A stretch of 64,000 nt of DNA from Turbatrix aceti (GCA_963969345.1 OZ017768.1:2938718-3002717); one strand, 5' to 3'. Numbered from the stretch's first letter, positions 29,550-40,053 are shown. Notes: generated by a model from the sequence alone, not told the origin. Numbers and translations: made by a program.

Positions 29550-30687
29550 TCAGGGAATGATGACGTTTTCCTTCATGAGCATGTCCTTCTGCTTCGTCGT
29601 CAGAAACGAGGCAAGAAGGCGATAGGAAAACTTGACATACCGACCCTTGTCCTGCATGTCGGTTTTCAGAAGACGGCTACAGCTGCCGTACGACGATTCG
29701 GATTCATCGCTGCTCATCGCCGAGCTCGACATGCTGTCGTGGCGTCGGCTGCGGCTGTCGTCGTCGTTGGTGGTGATGCTGTCGTCGAACTGCATAATGT
29801 GGTCGAGATGCATGACATCCGGGATGTTGGCCGTTCGCTCCGATCCAAAACGCTTCGAGTCGAGTTCCTTCGCTGTCAGATAGTCGGATTCAAAGGGCTG
29901 ATCGTTCATCGTGATGCGGAAGATTTTGGCATGAAAATCCGGCTACAAAGGTGTCCATGCATACAAAAATGAAAAAAAAAGCAAAAAAAATTACCGGAAG
30001 AAAATTGACGACATTGAGGTTTCTCTCGACAAGATTGAACAGCAGAGGGTTCTTAGACATCAGGTTGTCAGCAAGGTAGGATGGAACAACTTGTTCTGAA
30101 AAAAAAACATACAAAAAACATCAAAATTCGAAATAAAACCCACTTTTGTTGGCGGCAAGATTCCGAATACAGCAACCCGGCAGCAGAACCTGATTCTCAC
30201 GCCCCGACGTAACGAGCGGCGCCTCAGCCAGAATCTTGGTGCACAGAGGAGTCGGCGAATAACTTCCATCCGCATTGCAATCACCAACCCAGATATCAAG
30301 CTTTCGACCGTCAGCGACGACAGTCGTGTTGCCAGGAGACAGCTTGATGATCAGATCCTTGGGCATCAGAGAAAGCAGGAAATCCACATCGATACCGGTC
30401 GCCTTGGCAGCTTTGAGGAAGACCTGGCTCGTCTGGTCGTGATAGTTCCACTCATAGGTCGCATCGCCTAAAAATAATAATTTTGGATAAACAAAGAGTA
30501 CAAATATCAAAAAAACAAACTGTCAAAGTCAATGATGAGTTCGGCACCAAGCAACTCCAAAAAACAGGCCATCTGAAAGAAATACAGTGAAAAGAACACA
30601 AATAGGCCAACATACCATGCCGAAAGGGCATCTGAATCGTAAGTAACGAGCAAAAAAGCACAAAAGCTCCTTGACTTCGGTGTACAT
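29550..30687 (-). CDS. Unidentified conserved-looking protein, 313 aa
   Basis: Five exons: 30687-30616, 30572-30521, 30467-30144, 30095-29995, 29942-29550; all phases agree. The product starts MYTEVKELLCFFARYLRFRC, contains LLGAELIIDFDSDATYEWNY, GIDVDFLLSLMPKDLIIKL, LPGCCIRNLAANK and NLVERNLNVVNFLPPDFHAK, and ends in a Ser/Asp-rich segment followed by LLASFLTTKQKDMLMKEN. No signal peptide or membrane helix, so probably intracellular; regular alternation of hydrophobic and charged stretches indicates a folded domain of about 200 residues plus a disordered acidic region (roughly 225-275). I do not recognise the family. An acceptor-like TTTTCAG 18 nt before the ATG suggests trans-splicing. Upstream (30688-31244) is the divergent promoter region shared with the plus-strand DIM1 gene. 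Confidence 0.75.
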
Positions 30688-31244
30688 CGCGGTATACGGC
30701 TAAATCTGAAAATTTTAGGCCAGGATGAATAAATCGTGAGGTAAAAAATACGATATCAACCAATGTTAAAAAAATCGCGGCAAGACATCATGAAAAAAAT
30801 TGTAAAAAATCAAAAAAATCCAACGATACTTTTTCTGGCTTTTTCAAATTGCTGTTGAACAGTTTGAAAAACATCGAGAAGAAAACCGCAACGTTAAAAA
30901 AAGTAACTGAAACAATAAATGACAAGACAGAATAAAATTCTGCAGACAGACCCAAAAAACCGTTATCCAAAAACTCGTACAGCATTCGCGCGTCGCACGC
31001 ACTGGGATCTCACAACGAAAATTTTACGTTCGTTTGAAAAGTTGTGCAAAGTTTTTATTGAATTTGTCTGTGACTTTTCTCAAAGCTTTATATACATTTT
31101 TGGTCATTGTTTTACGCCTCATTTTTGATTCAGATTCCCGCGGATTATATTTGAATCATTTCTGTTTAAAATTTAAAGTTTTTACACAACTTTTCCTGTT
31201 TTTAGAGCACTTTCTGTCGTAACCCGACCTCAACATCTTCCAAA
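30688..31244. other. Divergent intergenic region
   Basis: Lies between the start of the 313-aa gene (minus) and DIM1 (plus), so it should hold promoters for both. A/T-rich; an acceptor-like TTTTTAG (31199-31205) precedes DIM1. No other gene seen. Confidence 0.5.
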
Positions 31245-31673
31245 ATGTCGTATATGCTTCCTCATCTCTCCAACGGCTGGCAAGTCGACCAAGCCATCCT
31301 CGCCGAAGAAGATCGCGTCGTTGTCATCCGCTTTGGCCACGATTGGGATCCGTCGTGCATGCGCATGGACGAGACGCTCTTCAAAGTCGCCAACAAGGTC
31401 CGCAACTTTGCTGTCATCTACCTCGTCGATACCACCGAGGTTCCAGATTTCAACAAGATGTACGAATTGTACGACCCGGTGACTGTCATGTTTTTCTTCC
31501 GAAACAAGCACATCATGGTCGATCTCGGCACGGGTAACAACAACAAGATCAACTGGGCGATTGAAGACGGCCAGGAACTCATCGACGTCATCGAGACTGT
31601 CTACCGGGGCGCTCGTAAGGGCCGTGGTCTTGTTGTTTCGCCCAAGGATTACTCCACCAAGTACAAGTATTGA
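31245..31673 (+). CDS. dim1: DIM1/TXNL4A, U5 snRNP thioredoxin-like protein
   Basis: Intronless, 142 aa, exactly the usual family length. The thioredoxin-fold protein Dim1 (human TXNL4A, yeast Dib1) is a U5 snRNP component needed for pre-mRNA splicing in the nucleus. Unmistakable family blocks: MSYMLPHLSNGWQVDQAI at the N-terminus, RFGHDWDPSCMRMDE in place of the thioredoxin active site (a single Cys, no CXXC), YLVDTTEVPDFNKMYELYDP, FFFRNKHIMVDLGTGNNNKI and the C-terminal GLVVSPKDYSTKYKY. The ATG is 39 nt downstream of an acceptor-like TTTTTAG, consistent with SL trans-splicing. MED21 follows on the same strand after 674 nt. Confidence 0.98.
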   Translation: MSYMLPHLSNGWQVDQAILAEEDRVVVIRFGHDWDPSCMRMDETLFKVANKVRNFAVIYLVDTTEVPDFNKMYELYDPVTVMFFFRNKHIMVDLGTGNNNKINWAIEDGQELIDVIETVYRGARKGRGLVVSPKDYSTKYKY

Positions 31674-32347
31674 TTTTATGGTTTTGGATGCTTTTTGGAT
31701 GTATAAAGTTGATTGATGGATGGAAATTGGCGTTTTTTGTGGTTTGGAACCTTTTTTATATCTCAGAAAGAATGTGAAGAATTTCTGCGTGAAACCTTGC
31801 CAAAAAGTATGATCTGGCGGAATTACGCTTGCCGAAAATCGCGTTTTTTTGCCATCTTGAATGATTTTTGGGACGTCGTAACTACGGCATTTCCAAAGTC
31901 AGGGTATATATTGACCGACGCGATTTTTGATGAAGAATCCGAGAAAACTATAAAAATATAGTGCAAGACTTTAAATTTGAAAGACAATGAATTTAAAAAA
32001 TGGCCCCAAGGGAAACATTTTTTTCGGCATTTGTCAAGCTAATGAATCCTATATTTTTCTCGGATACTCCATCAAAAATCACGTCGATAAAAATGTACCT
32101 TGGCTTTGGAAATCCTGTATTTTTTTTAGCTACAAAATGTCAAAAATTGTCTAAAATGGCAAAAACTCGATTTCCGGCAAGCGTAACTCTGCTAGTAAAT
32201 GCCTCGGACAGGTGAACTTTACTGTAAACATTTTTAATCGTAAAAGCTAAATACTTTATGACTAAATTTCCGAAATGTCCCCCTACACATTTTTCTGTCA
32301 ACAAAAAAACCGTCCGGTTTATTTATGTTTTATTATTTCAGAACGCC
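31674..32347. repeat. DIM1-MED21 spacer, mostly fold-back repeat copy D
   Basis: About 31765-32300 is the fourth copy of the fold-back family: GCGATTTTTGATGAAGAATCCGAGAAAA and TTTCCAAAGTCAGGGTA on the left, mirrored by TCTCGGATACTCCATCAAAA and ACCTTGGCTTTGGAAAT on the right. Polyadenylation of DIM1 and the MED21 acceptor (TTATTTCAG, ending 32341) lie in what remains. Confidence 0.7.
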
Positions 32348-32908
32348 ATGGCAGACCGTGTCACCCAGCTCCAGGATCTTGTAAACGATCTCGCCAACCA
32401 CGTGTGCAATGCCCTGGGTCACCTGCAGGCCGCCGCTCCTCCGAGTGACTTTGGCGCGACTTCCGAAGAGCTACGCAACGAACAGGACTCTTATATCTTC
32501 GCGCAGAACATTGCCAGGACGTCGAAAGACATCGATCACATGATCGACTCTCTCCCCGATACCGGCATCAGTTTTGCCGATTTTAAGCCTATTTTCGCCG
32601 AAAACGAGAGAAAGAGAAAACGCGTCTACCGCGAGGTGCAGCAGGCTTCCCGTGACAGCCGAGAGCTCCTCACCGGCATGCGGAGGGTCATGGAGGAATT
32701 TGCTGCCGGCAGCACGATTGAGCCGTTCAAGGATCTTCCGCCTGCGAAGCGGTCTGCCGGGCTCCGACTCGTCTACTCGGATGAAGAGACGAGCACCGAT
32801 GCTGGCAACGAAGTCGAAGCCACCTCCCGACCGGTTACGGCTTCCACCGTGCAGGGTGATGACGATGAGGGCCGGGCGACGTCTTCAAGCGAGCAAAACA
32901 GTCCGTGA
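32348..32908 (+). CDS. med21: Mediator complex subunit 21
   Basis: Intronless, 186 aa. MED21 is a small coiled-coil subunit of the Mediator middle module, linking regulators to RNA polymerase II. The start MADRVTQLQDLVNDLANHVCNALG is the family N-terminus (D-R-L-T-Q-LQD pattern), followed by the helical hairpin: FAQNIARTSKDIDHMIDSLP and the second helix around KRKRVYREVQQASRDSRELL. The first ~125 residues cover the whole usual protein; the last 60 are an extra Ser/Thr/Asp/Glu-rich tail (YSDEETSTDAGNEVEATS and on). I chose the ATG at 32348 because it lies six bases behind a TTTCAG acceptor and starts the family's first helix; an upstream in-frame extension has no family match. Confidence 0.93.
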   Translation: MADRVTQLQDLVNDLANHVCNALGHLQAAAPPSDFGATSEELRNEQDSYIFAQNIARTSKDIDHMIDSLPDTGISFADFKPIFAENERKRKRVYREVQQASRDSRELLTGMRRVMEEFAAGSTIEPFKDLPPAKRSAGLRLVYSDEETSTDAGNEVEATSRPVTASTVQGDDDEGRATSSSEQNSP

Positions 32909-33199
32909 TTGATTGAAATTGTGTATTTATTGATGACAATGATAAAAAAAGGTGGAAATTTGATATCTTTGGGTCTTACCACGAAATTGACAGCTTTCCG
33001 AAAAAAAAGGTCAAAATTGGTTTTTTGGGGTCTCACAACGAAATTGACAGTTTTTCGAAAATATCGTGTCAAAATTTGTTTTTTTTAGTCTCATGACGAA
33101 ATATAGAGCTAAATTGACAATTTTTTTTGAAAAAAAATGCTTGTTGTTTTTGTGTCTCACGACGAATTTGACAGTTTTTCAAGCCGTGACAGTTTTTGC
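32909..33199. repeat. Spacer with a tandem ACGAAATTGACAG motif array
   Basis: Four regularly spaced units of the form GGTCT(C/T)AC.ACGAAATTGACAG followed by a TTTTCGAAAA run (around 32973, 33030, 33088 and 33154), spacing about 55-65 bp. Convergent 3' ends of MED21 (plus) and the minus-strand gene flank it. Confidence 0.6.
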
Positions 33200-34082
33200 C
33201 TATGACTTATAGGTAAACTTTCTTGCACTTGCCCACTGCCTAGAGAGTCTATCAGCCAGGGCATCGCGTGCCAGGGGACATCCATTTCCGCGGTCCGTCC
33301 TAATGACCGTATCCCACTTGACACCCTTCAGGTGAAAGTTTCTAAGCACCATGAAGTTGACAAAAAAATTTGTTCTGGGATGCGTGTAGTCGTTGCTGTA
33401 CCACCGACCGTTGCGATGTACCAGCCATGGGTTGTTTTTCTTGTCGACGAACTTCAAACCAGGAACACCGGAGAAGAGCCCAGTCTCGCCGCGGCTTTTC
33501 TCCGTCAAAATGAGCCGGATCTGGTTGTCGCGGGCGGCGATGCAGCGCCAGATATCGTAGTCGTCGAACTGATACATCGGCACCTTGACGCGCTTGTACC
33601 TGACATCGGGCTCGCCGTAGATGGGATACGGGCTCGTCTCGGGCAAGTCGCCGTCCCAGAGCGTCGTGCTGAAGAATACAGCGGGCAGGCCGACCAGCAT
33701 GCCATCGTAGATTTCGTTGTCTACGGTTCCCCATTTGAGAAACGTGTAGCTCGGCTCATGGGGCTGAAATTCGCTTGAATTAGTTGCAGGCTTAAAATCT
33801 GTAATCATCGTACCTTTAGGTCAGTTACGTGGTAAGCGTAATCGATCTCGAACAGATTGTTGTACTGCCAGGACATCGGGAGACAGTTGTTGTTGCCAAG
33901 GTCGACGGATTCTGAAAAATCAGCGAAAAACCTGCAGAAAATGGATTTTGGGGGAAAAACAATTAAAAAAAATGGCAAGATCCGACAAAGACGTTCAACA
34001 TGCTATAACACACAGCGCGTATTGCAAAACATCAGACGTCAACACCAGGCAACGCGTTGCAACGTTCGAGCTGGTCGTTTTG
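33200..34082 (-). CDS. Unidentified protein, 5' end incomplete
   Basis: Firm exons 33911-33814 and 33763-33200 (phase 0 join, TTTCAG acceptors), plus a tentative exon 34082-34046 (QNDQLERCNALP, phase 1 join). The region encodes CLPMSWQYNNLFEIDYAYHV, LKWGTVDNEIYDGMLVGLPA, TTLWDGDLPETSPYPIYGEP, VRYKRVKVPMYQFDDYDIW, NNPWLVHRNGRW and KWDTVIRTDRGNG, ending KFTYKS. The composition is typical of a folded beta-rich domain; there is no membrane segment. From memory it weakly recalls the C-terminal domain of phytanoyl-CoA hydroxylase-interacting proteins, but I would not annotate on that. The first coding exon is not identified; nothing with a signal peptide joins cleanly between 34.1 and 35.0 kb. Confidence 0.65.
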
Positions 34083-35001
34083 CTGAAAGAAAAACATGCA
34101 TGATCCCGATACGAAAAAAAACGCAACAAAAACTCGAAGCGATTCATTACAACAATGATCGTAATTACGTTAAAGATTACTATTTATATTATTACGATGT
34201 TTTTCTGCTACAACATTATTTCGATGGCACGTTTATACGGTCAATTTCATCGCAAAATCGACGGACGTCGTTTGAAAACAAAAAAATATCAGATGAAAAA
34301 CAACTTTTTCGCTCCGTCGATTTTTTTTTCGTCGTTGTGGCGTCTTATTTTTGTTCACTCAAATTTTTTGTACAAAAGGGATTGTATTTTTGAGCCTCCA
34401 AGGTCTTATTTCATCAATGAAAAAAAAAAATTTTTTAACAAAAACAATACACAAATTCAATGACGATTTTATTTTGAACGTTAATTCAGTTTTTCGCGTT
34501 TTTTGTCTCCAAAAACTCGTTGTTTTTTTATATCAAAAGCAGTTTTCTGTATATCCGATATCCCCAACCATTCGCGCCCGATCAGTGATTTACCATCCGA
34601 AGAAAGCAAGCGCGCGGCGCGGCACACGAATGTGTGATTTAGAGACACTTGTGTTTGGAGTCCTGCTGACAGGAAAAAGGTCAAAAGAACCACTATCGAA
34701 GCACGCCCAAGGTGGTTGTAAAGTCTGTTGCCCGCCCGTCCAGATACCAACCAAAGAGAAGACTTGCAACCAACGGTAAAGGTTAAACCCATCTCATTTG
34801 CATTTGCCCATCTTTTAGGGGCAAACGTCTGGTTCTCACAGGATGGATGGAACAAAGCACGGAAAACAATGATGCAGCGATGATGAACATTTATATGTAA
34901 AAAATAATCTGCACCAAAGAGCAGATATCCCAAAAGCGACAGAAAACACCCTTGCAAACTAAAAAGTATGGCAATTCGACAGTTTTATTCTTTTTCGTTT
35001 A
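34083..35001. other. Spacer, no firm gene
   Basis: Should contain the 5' end of the minus-strand gene ending at 33200 and the 3' flank of the CNNM gene. A minus-strand frame over 34481-34957 is open but has no splice donors, so I leave it out. A/T-rich with long A and T runs. Confidence 0.4.
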
Positions 35002-37895
35002 TTATTCCTTCTTGGTGCTAGGAGTACCCTCAGACAGAGATCCGCTTAAGTCGTTCCGCGGGATTCGTTTGTGCCTCGAGATGTTAGCGATCTCGGCCAT
35101 AGCGCTCATGAAGTGGGCATAGGTATCGTACTGCGTCATCGAGACGTCGTCGTTGAGGCGATCGAAGCGGAGCACCATGAGCAGGTTTCTGATGTTCTCC
35201 ATCGTAATCTAAAACAACGAAATTGATTTCAGAACGATAGAAAACCCCGATTGGTCTCACGGCGAAAAAAACCCGGTTCGTCTCGCAGCGAAAAAAAAAT
35301 ATTTTGGTTTCAGAACGAAAAAAAACAACCAAATTGGTCTTACAACGAAAAAACTTTCTGATTGGTTTCGGAGCGAAAAAAACCCCAACTTACGGTCATA
35401 ATCTTGACAGTACTGTCAAAATCGACGTCATGGCGAGAAGTGACCGTAAGATCCGACGTGTCGACCCATCCATCGTTGTTGGCGAGGCAGCGGCCGTAGA
35501 GCAGAGGCAGCAGCTCGATTCCGTAGATGGTGAGACTCCGGTTAGGGTCGGGCGTTGCTTGCCTGACAGTGCCCTCGACAATTACGATTAAATTTCGTAT
35601 CGTGGCTCCTTTTTCGAGAAACTTGCCGGGCGGATGCAAGGAAAAGTCCATGAGCGCCCGCATCGCGTGAACATTGAAATTGAGTAGCCTAAAAATCGGG
35701 CACGTATCCATGACCTGTTCCGATAGCTTGAGAATCTGATTTGTCGTAAGATTCGTGCCGGATTCTTTTTCCTGCTTGAACCAGTCAAAAGTCGACTGAT
35801 TGCGTCGCGTGCCAGATCTGAGGGCAGGAAAAGCGACGTCATTGTCGTCTTCGATTTCGCCGATGAATTGTTCAATGATGTCTTCGAGCGTGACGAGACC
35901 CACAATGTTGTAAGCCTTGTTGCAGAAGCGGAAGACCATCATGAGATGCTGCTTGCCCTGGACCATCTCCTTCATGATCCTCGGAGCGAGCATGTCATGA
36001 GACGCGAACCTCAGCTGCAGCGAGTCGACAAAGGCATTCGTGATTTCCGAAACTTTCTTTCCATCAGCCGCGTTGACAAGCAGAAGATCTTTGACGTTCA
36101 GCACGGTCACGACGTTGCACCGGTTGATTCCTTCGTAGACAGGCACTCGAGTGTAGCCTTTTTCGATGATGTGGACCATTCGCTGAAACCGCGCACTGTG
36201 AAAGAAAACACTAAACCAAAAAAAAAAAATCACTCACGTTCAAATCCACTCGGTCGTTTTTCGAGATGAGGTAGGCGTCTTGGATCCGTGTCATGATTTT
36301 GTCGATGGTTACATCACGAAACGTAAGCATTTTTCGCAGGTTACGGAGCAGCTCTGGAAGTCAATGGCATTTTGGAAACGTTTGAGGCGAAAAAAAGGAT
36401 TTTCAAATTCAAGTTTCCCAAGATTGTGTTCTCTCACAACGAAAATGCAATTTTCGTCGCTTCAGGACCCTCAAAACAGCACTTTGGACCCAAATTTTTA
36501 AATTTAAATTCACCCGAAAACATGTTTTTCTCACAAAGAAAATACAATTTTCGCTTCAGAACCACAGAAATTTTACGGTCGAAATTTGCGTTTTTATCAA
36601 CAAAATAGGCAAAATGGGAACGTTCTAATTTAAAATTTTTTTTCCGAAAGTTCATTTGTTCCTCCAGTGAAAATGCAATTTTCGTGTTAGGAACCCCAAA
36701 ACTTCGCATTTTAGTAAGTTATCGAGCCCAATTTTCAAATTCAATTTTTCCCGGAAACGAGTTCTCACAACGAAAATCGTATTTTCTCTTCAGAACCCGC
36801 AAAATTTATCGGTCAACAATTTTCTTTCTGTTTTCCAAAAAAATTGGCCAAATTATTCATTTTCTTTCGCAAACAAAAAAAACTAGTCCCGAACTCACCT
36901 TTATCCTTGATGTGCGTGGCCAGCATGACCTCCAGCTTCCTCATATCGTACACCCTCACAGGCTCTTTACCAAGAAACGCGTCGCACAGCGCTGCGAGTG
37001 GATAGCTGACGACGCCGAGCAGGGCCATGAAAAAGTAGACAAAATAGGCAAAAAAGCTGGCGATGGACATGGTCCGTTTGTAGCACAGCGCTTGGGGTAG
37101 CACCTCGCCGAAGAGCATGATCAGCATGACAGGTACAGTATTCTCGAGGAGAACCCGCATGTTGCCGGACGCGACCGCCTGCATGATTTGGTCCAGGATG
37201 AGGGTGAGTGAGACGTTGACGACCGCGTTGGCGATAGCGCAGGTCGCAATCACCCAATTTCGACGTCTTATGAGTGGTAGCAATTTTTTAGCCTGCATCC
37301 GGGCAACCTTGTCGGGGGATTTTTCAGCAACAGCCAGGTGATCCAGTGGAATACAGGTAAATGCCAGATTGAGGCCGGAAAAAATGCCAGACAGTATGAT
37401 CATCGGTATCGTGCAGGCTATGAGCATCGGCAGTGGCACAAGCAGTGGGACCGGTTCGACGACATCGATTTGCAGAGCCTCGGGCGGGAGCTGGGACCAG
37501 TTCATGTGATCCGTGCAGACGTGGTAAGACCTCGCGTCCTGCTCGATACCGGATTTCAGCTTTCCCCCAACCGTCACAATCATGGCCAGATTGTCGACAA
37601 AGACCTCGTCAATCACGAGGGACAGCCAGTCTTTTTTCAGACGTTTGGTGATATCGTGCTTCTCACAGCGATCGGCATCTGTGATCCAGAGTTTGTCGAG
37701 GTCATCGCGGGTAAGGTTGAGGCCCAGGAGGCCAATTTGCAGGTCCTGGTCGGGGTATACCCTCGGATTTTCTTTCAGTGTCCCATTGATGATGCCTGAC
37801 ACTATGATTTGTGTAGAGTCAAACGCGTCTGTGCGGGCAGAAAAGACGAAGACCGGTAGGGAAATCAAAAAAACAAGAATTGCCACTCGAGGCAT
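35002..37895 (-). CDS. cnnm: CNNM/ACDP-type magnesium transporter
   Basis: Four exons: 37895-36899, 36353-36238, 36182-35394, 35208-35002, phases 1, 0, 0; 702 aa. CNNM proteins handle Mg2+ transport and homeostasis at the plasma (basolateral) membrane. Order: signal peptide (MPRVAILVFLISLPVFVFS), extracellular domain with NGT and NLT sites (to ~170), DUF21 membrane domain with LPMLIACTIPMIILSGIFSG, SGLNLAF, and VMLIMLFGEVLPQALCYKR, then ELLRNLRKMLTFRDVTIDKI leading into the CBS pair (RVPVYEGINRCNVVTVLNVK and AYNIVGLVTLEDIIEQFIGE), and a cyclic-nucleotide-binding-like domain (FLEKGATIRNLIVIVEGTVR). All expected parts are present in the expected order and length. The intron 36898-36354 carries four copies of the palindromic CGAAAAT..ATTTTCG motif; another array lies in 35393-35209. 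Confidence 0.93.
36430..36805. repeat. Short palindromic motif array, CNNM intron
   Basis: Four CACAACGAAAAT..ATTTTCG(C/T)..CAGGA-type palindromes near 36437, 36531, 36662 and 36767, spacing about 95-130 bp, same family as in the adenylate kinase intron. Confidence 0.6.
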
Positions 37896-38333
37896 GGTCT
37901 ATGATGTCGTCGAATGACGATAATTTTTCGATCATTGACTGTTTTATGCCAGTCCATGCAAAACAGCGAAAATGAGATTTCCGATGCAAAAAATGACCCC
38001 AAAAAAGCATGCAACGAAAAAAACTAAAAATTGAAAAAATTTGCGCATTGGCGTTGTGCGACGAACGAATTCTTCAATTTTTCACGTGCGTGCATCGAAC
38101 AAAAAAATTGTGCAGAATATTTCCTGGTATTTCTGTTCGGCTACTTTTTACTTCAACTCTCTGTGCGACTTTCTGATTCGCGGACGGACCACAGCCTTGT
38201 CGTCGTCGTCACCGTCGCCCGAATCAAACTCGTGTGTCGTTTCCATCCTACCGGCGCCGGCTTTTAAACGGCACAGACGTGTATCACAGTGGCGAGCGCT
38301 GCTAAGCGTCAGAAAGTTTCATCGTCTTCGGAC
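37896..38333. promoter_or_regulatory. Divergent promoter region of CNNM and DCN1-like genes
   Basis: Only 438 nt separate the divergent start codons of the CNNM gene (minus) and the DCN1-like gene (plus), so the promoters must be shared or overlapping. No canonical TATA box seen; a short GTCGTCGTCGTCACCGTCG run lies at about 38198. Confidence 0.5.
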
Positions 38334-39390
38334 ATGAACGCCAGATTGCAGAAACATCAGCGTGACAAGGTTGGTGATGACTTATTCATGGGTACTGTGG
38401 GTTACGATCTCGTTTCTTCAGATCAGGCAATTTGTCGTATTTACAAACACCACGGACGACATCGCCCTGCAATACCTGTCTTCATGCAACTTTAACCTCG
38501 AGCAGGCCTGCGATCGCTTCTACCAGCATCCGCCTGTTCTCAAGACTAGTCGATCTGTCAATGCCATCGAAGAGCTTTTCAATCGATACGCTAATGGTGA
38601 GCGTTTTTTTTGCTCATTTATTTCGTTTTTTACGTGCATTTTTTGACCTTTGAATTGTGATTCTTTTGAAATAGTTTTATTAGACGTGTAGGGTTATTTT
38701 TTAGGCTTGATACGTTTTTTGGGGGGATTTTAGGCTCTCTGGGGTTACGGTTTATGAAAAAGAATATTTTCGCTTCGAAAATCAATAAAATCCTTCTCTA
38801 CTCTAACTTTATCATTTTCAGACCCAAGCGACCAGATTGCAGACACCATTGGTCCCCATGGAATGCTAAAGCTTCTCACAGACCTGAACATTGATCCTTC
38901 TGATCGCAAGGCTCTCATCCTCGCGTGGAAGCTCAACGCATCGGTGCAATGCGAATTCAAGAAAACCGAATGGATCAGCGGGCTATCTGCCCTTCGAATT
39001 GACTCCCTCGATGGCCTACGCAATTACATGCGTCAGGCGGACAGCATCGTTGCCGACGTCGCATCCTTCCGGTCATTCTACCAGTTTACGTTCAATTACG
39101 CGAAACCCGCTCTTTCCCGTGGCCTCGCCCTCGAAACCGCCGTTGCCTATTGGCGCGTCGTCTTTGGCGAAAACCTTCGTGTCGAGCAGTGGATCGAGTT
39201 TCTCGAAAGCCAGAATCGAGGCATCACGCGTGACGAGTGGAATTTGTTCTTTGACTTTCTACACTCGACGAAGCCCGACCTCTCGGATTACGATTCGGAG
39301 GGTGCATGGCCGGTTCGTATTGATGAGTTCGTCGAACACGTCCGCAGTTCGGCCCCTGGACAGCAGAGAATCGAGCCTATGGAGCAGTGA
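38334..39390 (+). CDS. dcn1: DCN1-like protein (cullin neddylation co-E3)
   Basis: Three exons: 38334-38369, 38422-38596, 38822-39390, phases 0 and 1; 259 aa, the usual length. DCN1/DCUN1D proteins bind cullins and acetylated UBC12 and promote NEDD8 transfer. N-terminal UBA-like domain (IRQFVVFTNTTDDIALQYLS, ACDRFYQHPP, residues 10-55), then the PONY/potentiating-neddylation domain: IGPHGMLKLLTDLNIDPSD, LILAWKLNA, FKKTEWISGLSAL, YQFTFNYAKP, ALETAVAYWRVVF, WIEFLE, ITRDEWNLFFDFL and the acidic DYDSEGAWPVRIDEFVE end. All hallmark blocks are intact. The ATG at 38334 aligns with the family start; upstream in-frame sequence has no ATG. LAMTOR5 follows 351 nt downstream on the same strand. Confidence 0.95.
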
Positions 39391-39741
39391 ATCCGCCCAC
39401 GCCGGATTCAAGCGCCAGCCTTCTCTTACCTGTTCTCACCTGTCCTTTTTTCTTGGAAAAACGTTGTAGCATGCCTGTTTTTGTACTGACTCGGTTAATG
39501 ATGGCATGTAATTGAAGGAGGACTCTGATGAATCGGTTTTAACGACCGCAGGCTATTTTTTGGATGAAAAACCGGGTGAAAAAGACGGATTTTGAATTTT
39601 CGTTGCAGGACCGGACCGGTAGGTACCGTAATTAACCCAACCTATCGTATATTACGATGCACGACGTAACTCCCATGGAAGCGGCTTTCCGCGAAAGTTC
39701 TGACTTTTTGTAAGTTTAAAAACTGACTATTTTCTGTAACG
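39391..39741. other. DCN1-LAMTOR5 spacer
   Basis: 351 nt of 3' flank and inter-gene sequence with one TTTTCGTTGCAGGACC motif (about 39597). Contains no gene. Short same-strand spacing suggests a possible operon. Confidence 0.5.
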
Positions 39742-40053
39742 ATGGATTCTGAATACGGATTCGGATTCAGGTCTACAAGCTTCGACGATCTGAGGGGTCT
39801 GTTGTGCTCGAACGAGCAGGGCGATGCCTTCTACGCGCACGGCACGCTATCCAAGTCCTCAGCCGGAGTGTTCTCGCGACTCGTCAGCATCTGCAGCAAG
39901 ATGGACGACATCTCGAAGGCGCCCGTCATCGTACTCAACGCTCCCCACAGCAAGGTCACTCTCGCGCGGAACAACGGCGTCATCGTTGCTCTCCACCGTA
40001 ATCATACTACGGTTACCGATTCGCAGACTTCTACGTCTACCGATGAGGCATGA
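39742..40053 (+). CDS. lamtor5: LAMTOR5/HBXIP-like Ragulator subunit
   Basis: Intronless, 103 aa. LAMTOR5 (HBXIP, p10) is a roadblock-fold subunit of the lysosomal Ragulator complex that anchors Rag GTPases for mTORC1 activation. The core matches human LAMTOR5: LRGLLCSNEQGDAFYAHGTL (family V-GVLC-D-QG-GTLS), SAGVFSRLVSICSKM, PVIVLNAPHSKVTLARNNGV and IVALHRNH (family ITVAVHK). The C-terminal extension is Thr/Ser-rich. Length fits the family's short form of about 91 residues plus short tails. An AATAAA-like stretch occurs at about 40088-40098. Confidence 0.88.
   Translation: MDSEYGFGFRSTSFDDLRGLLCSNEQGDAFYAHGTLSKSSAGVFSRLVSICSKMDDISKAPVIVLNAPHSKVTLARNNGVIVALHRNHTTVTDSQTSTSTDEA

Noticed and set aside
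34481..34957. Minus-strand 158-codon frame with a hydrophobic segment, as missing 5' exon of the 33.2-kb gene
   Set aside because: No donor site and no phase-compatible join to 34082-34046 or 33911.
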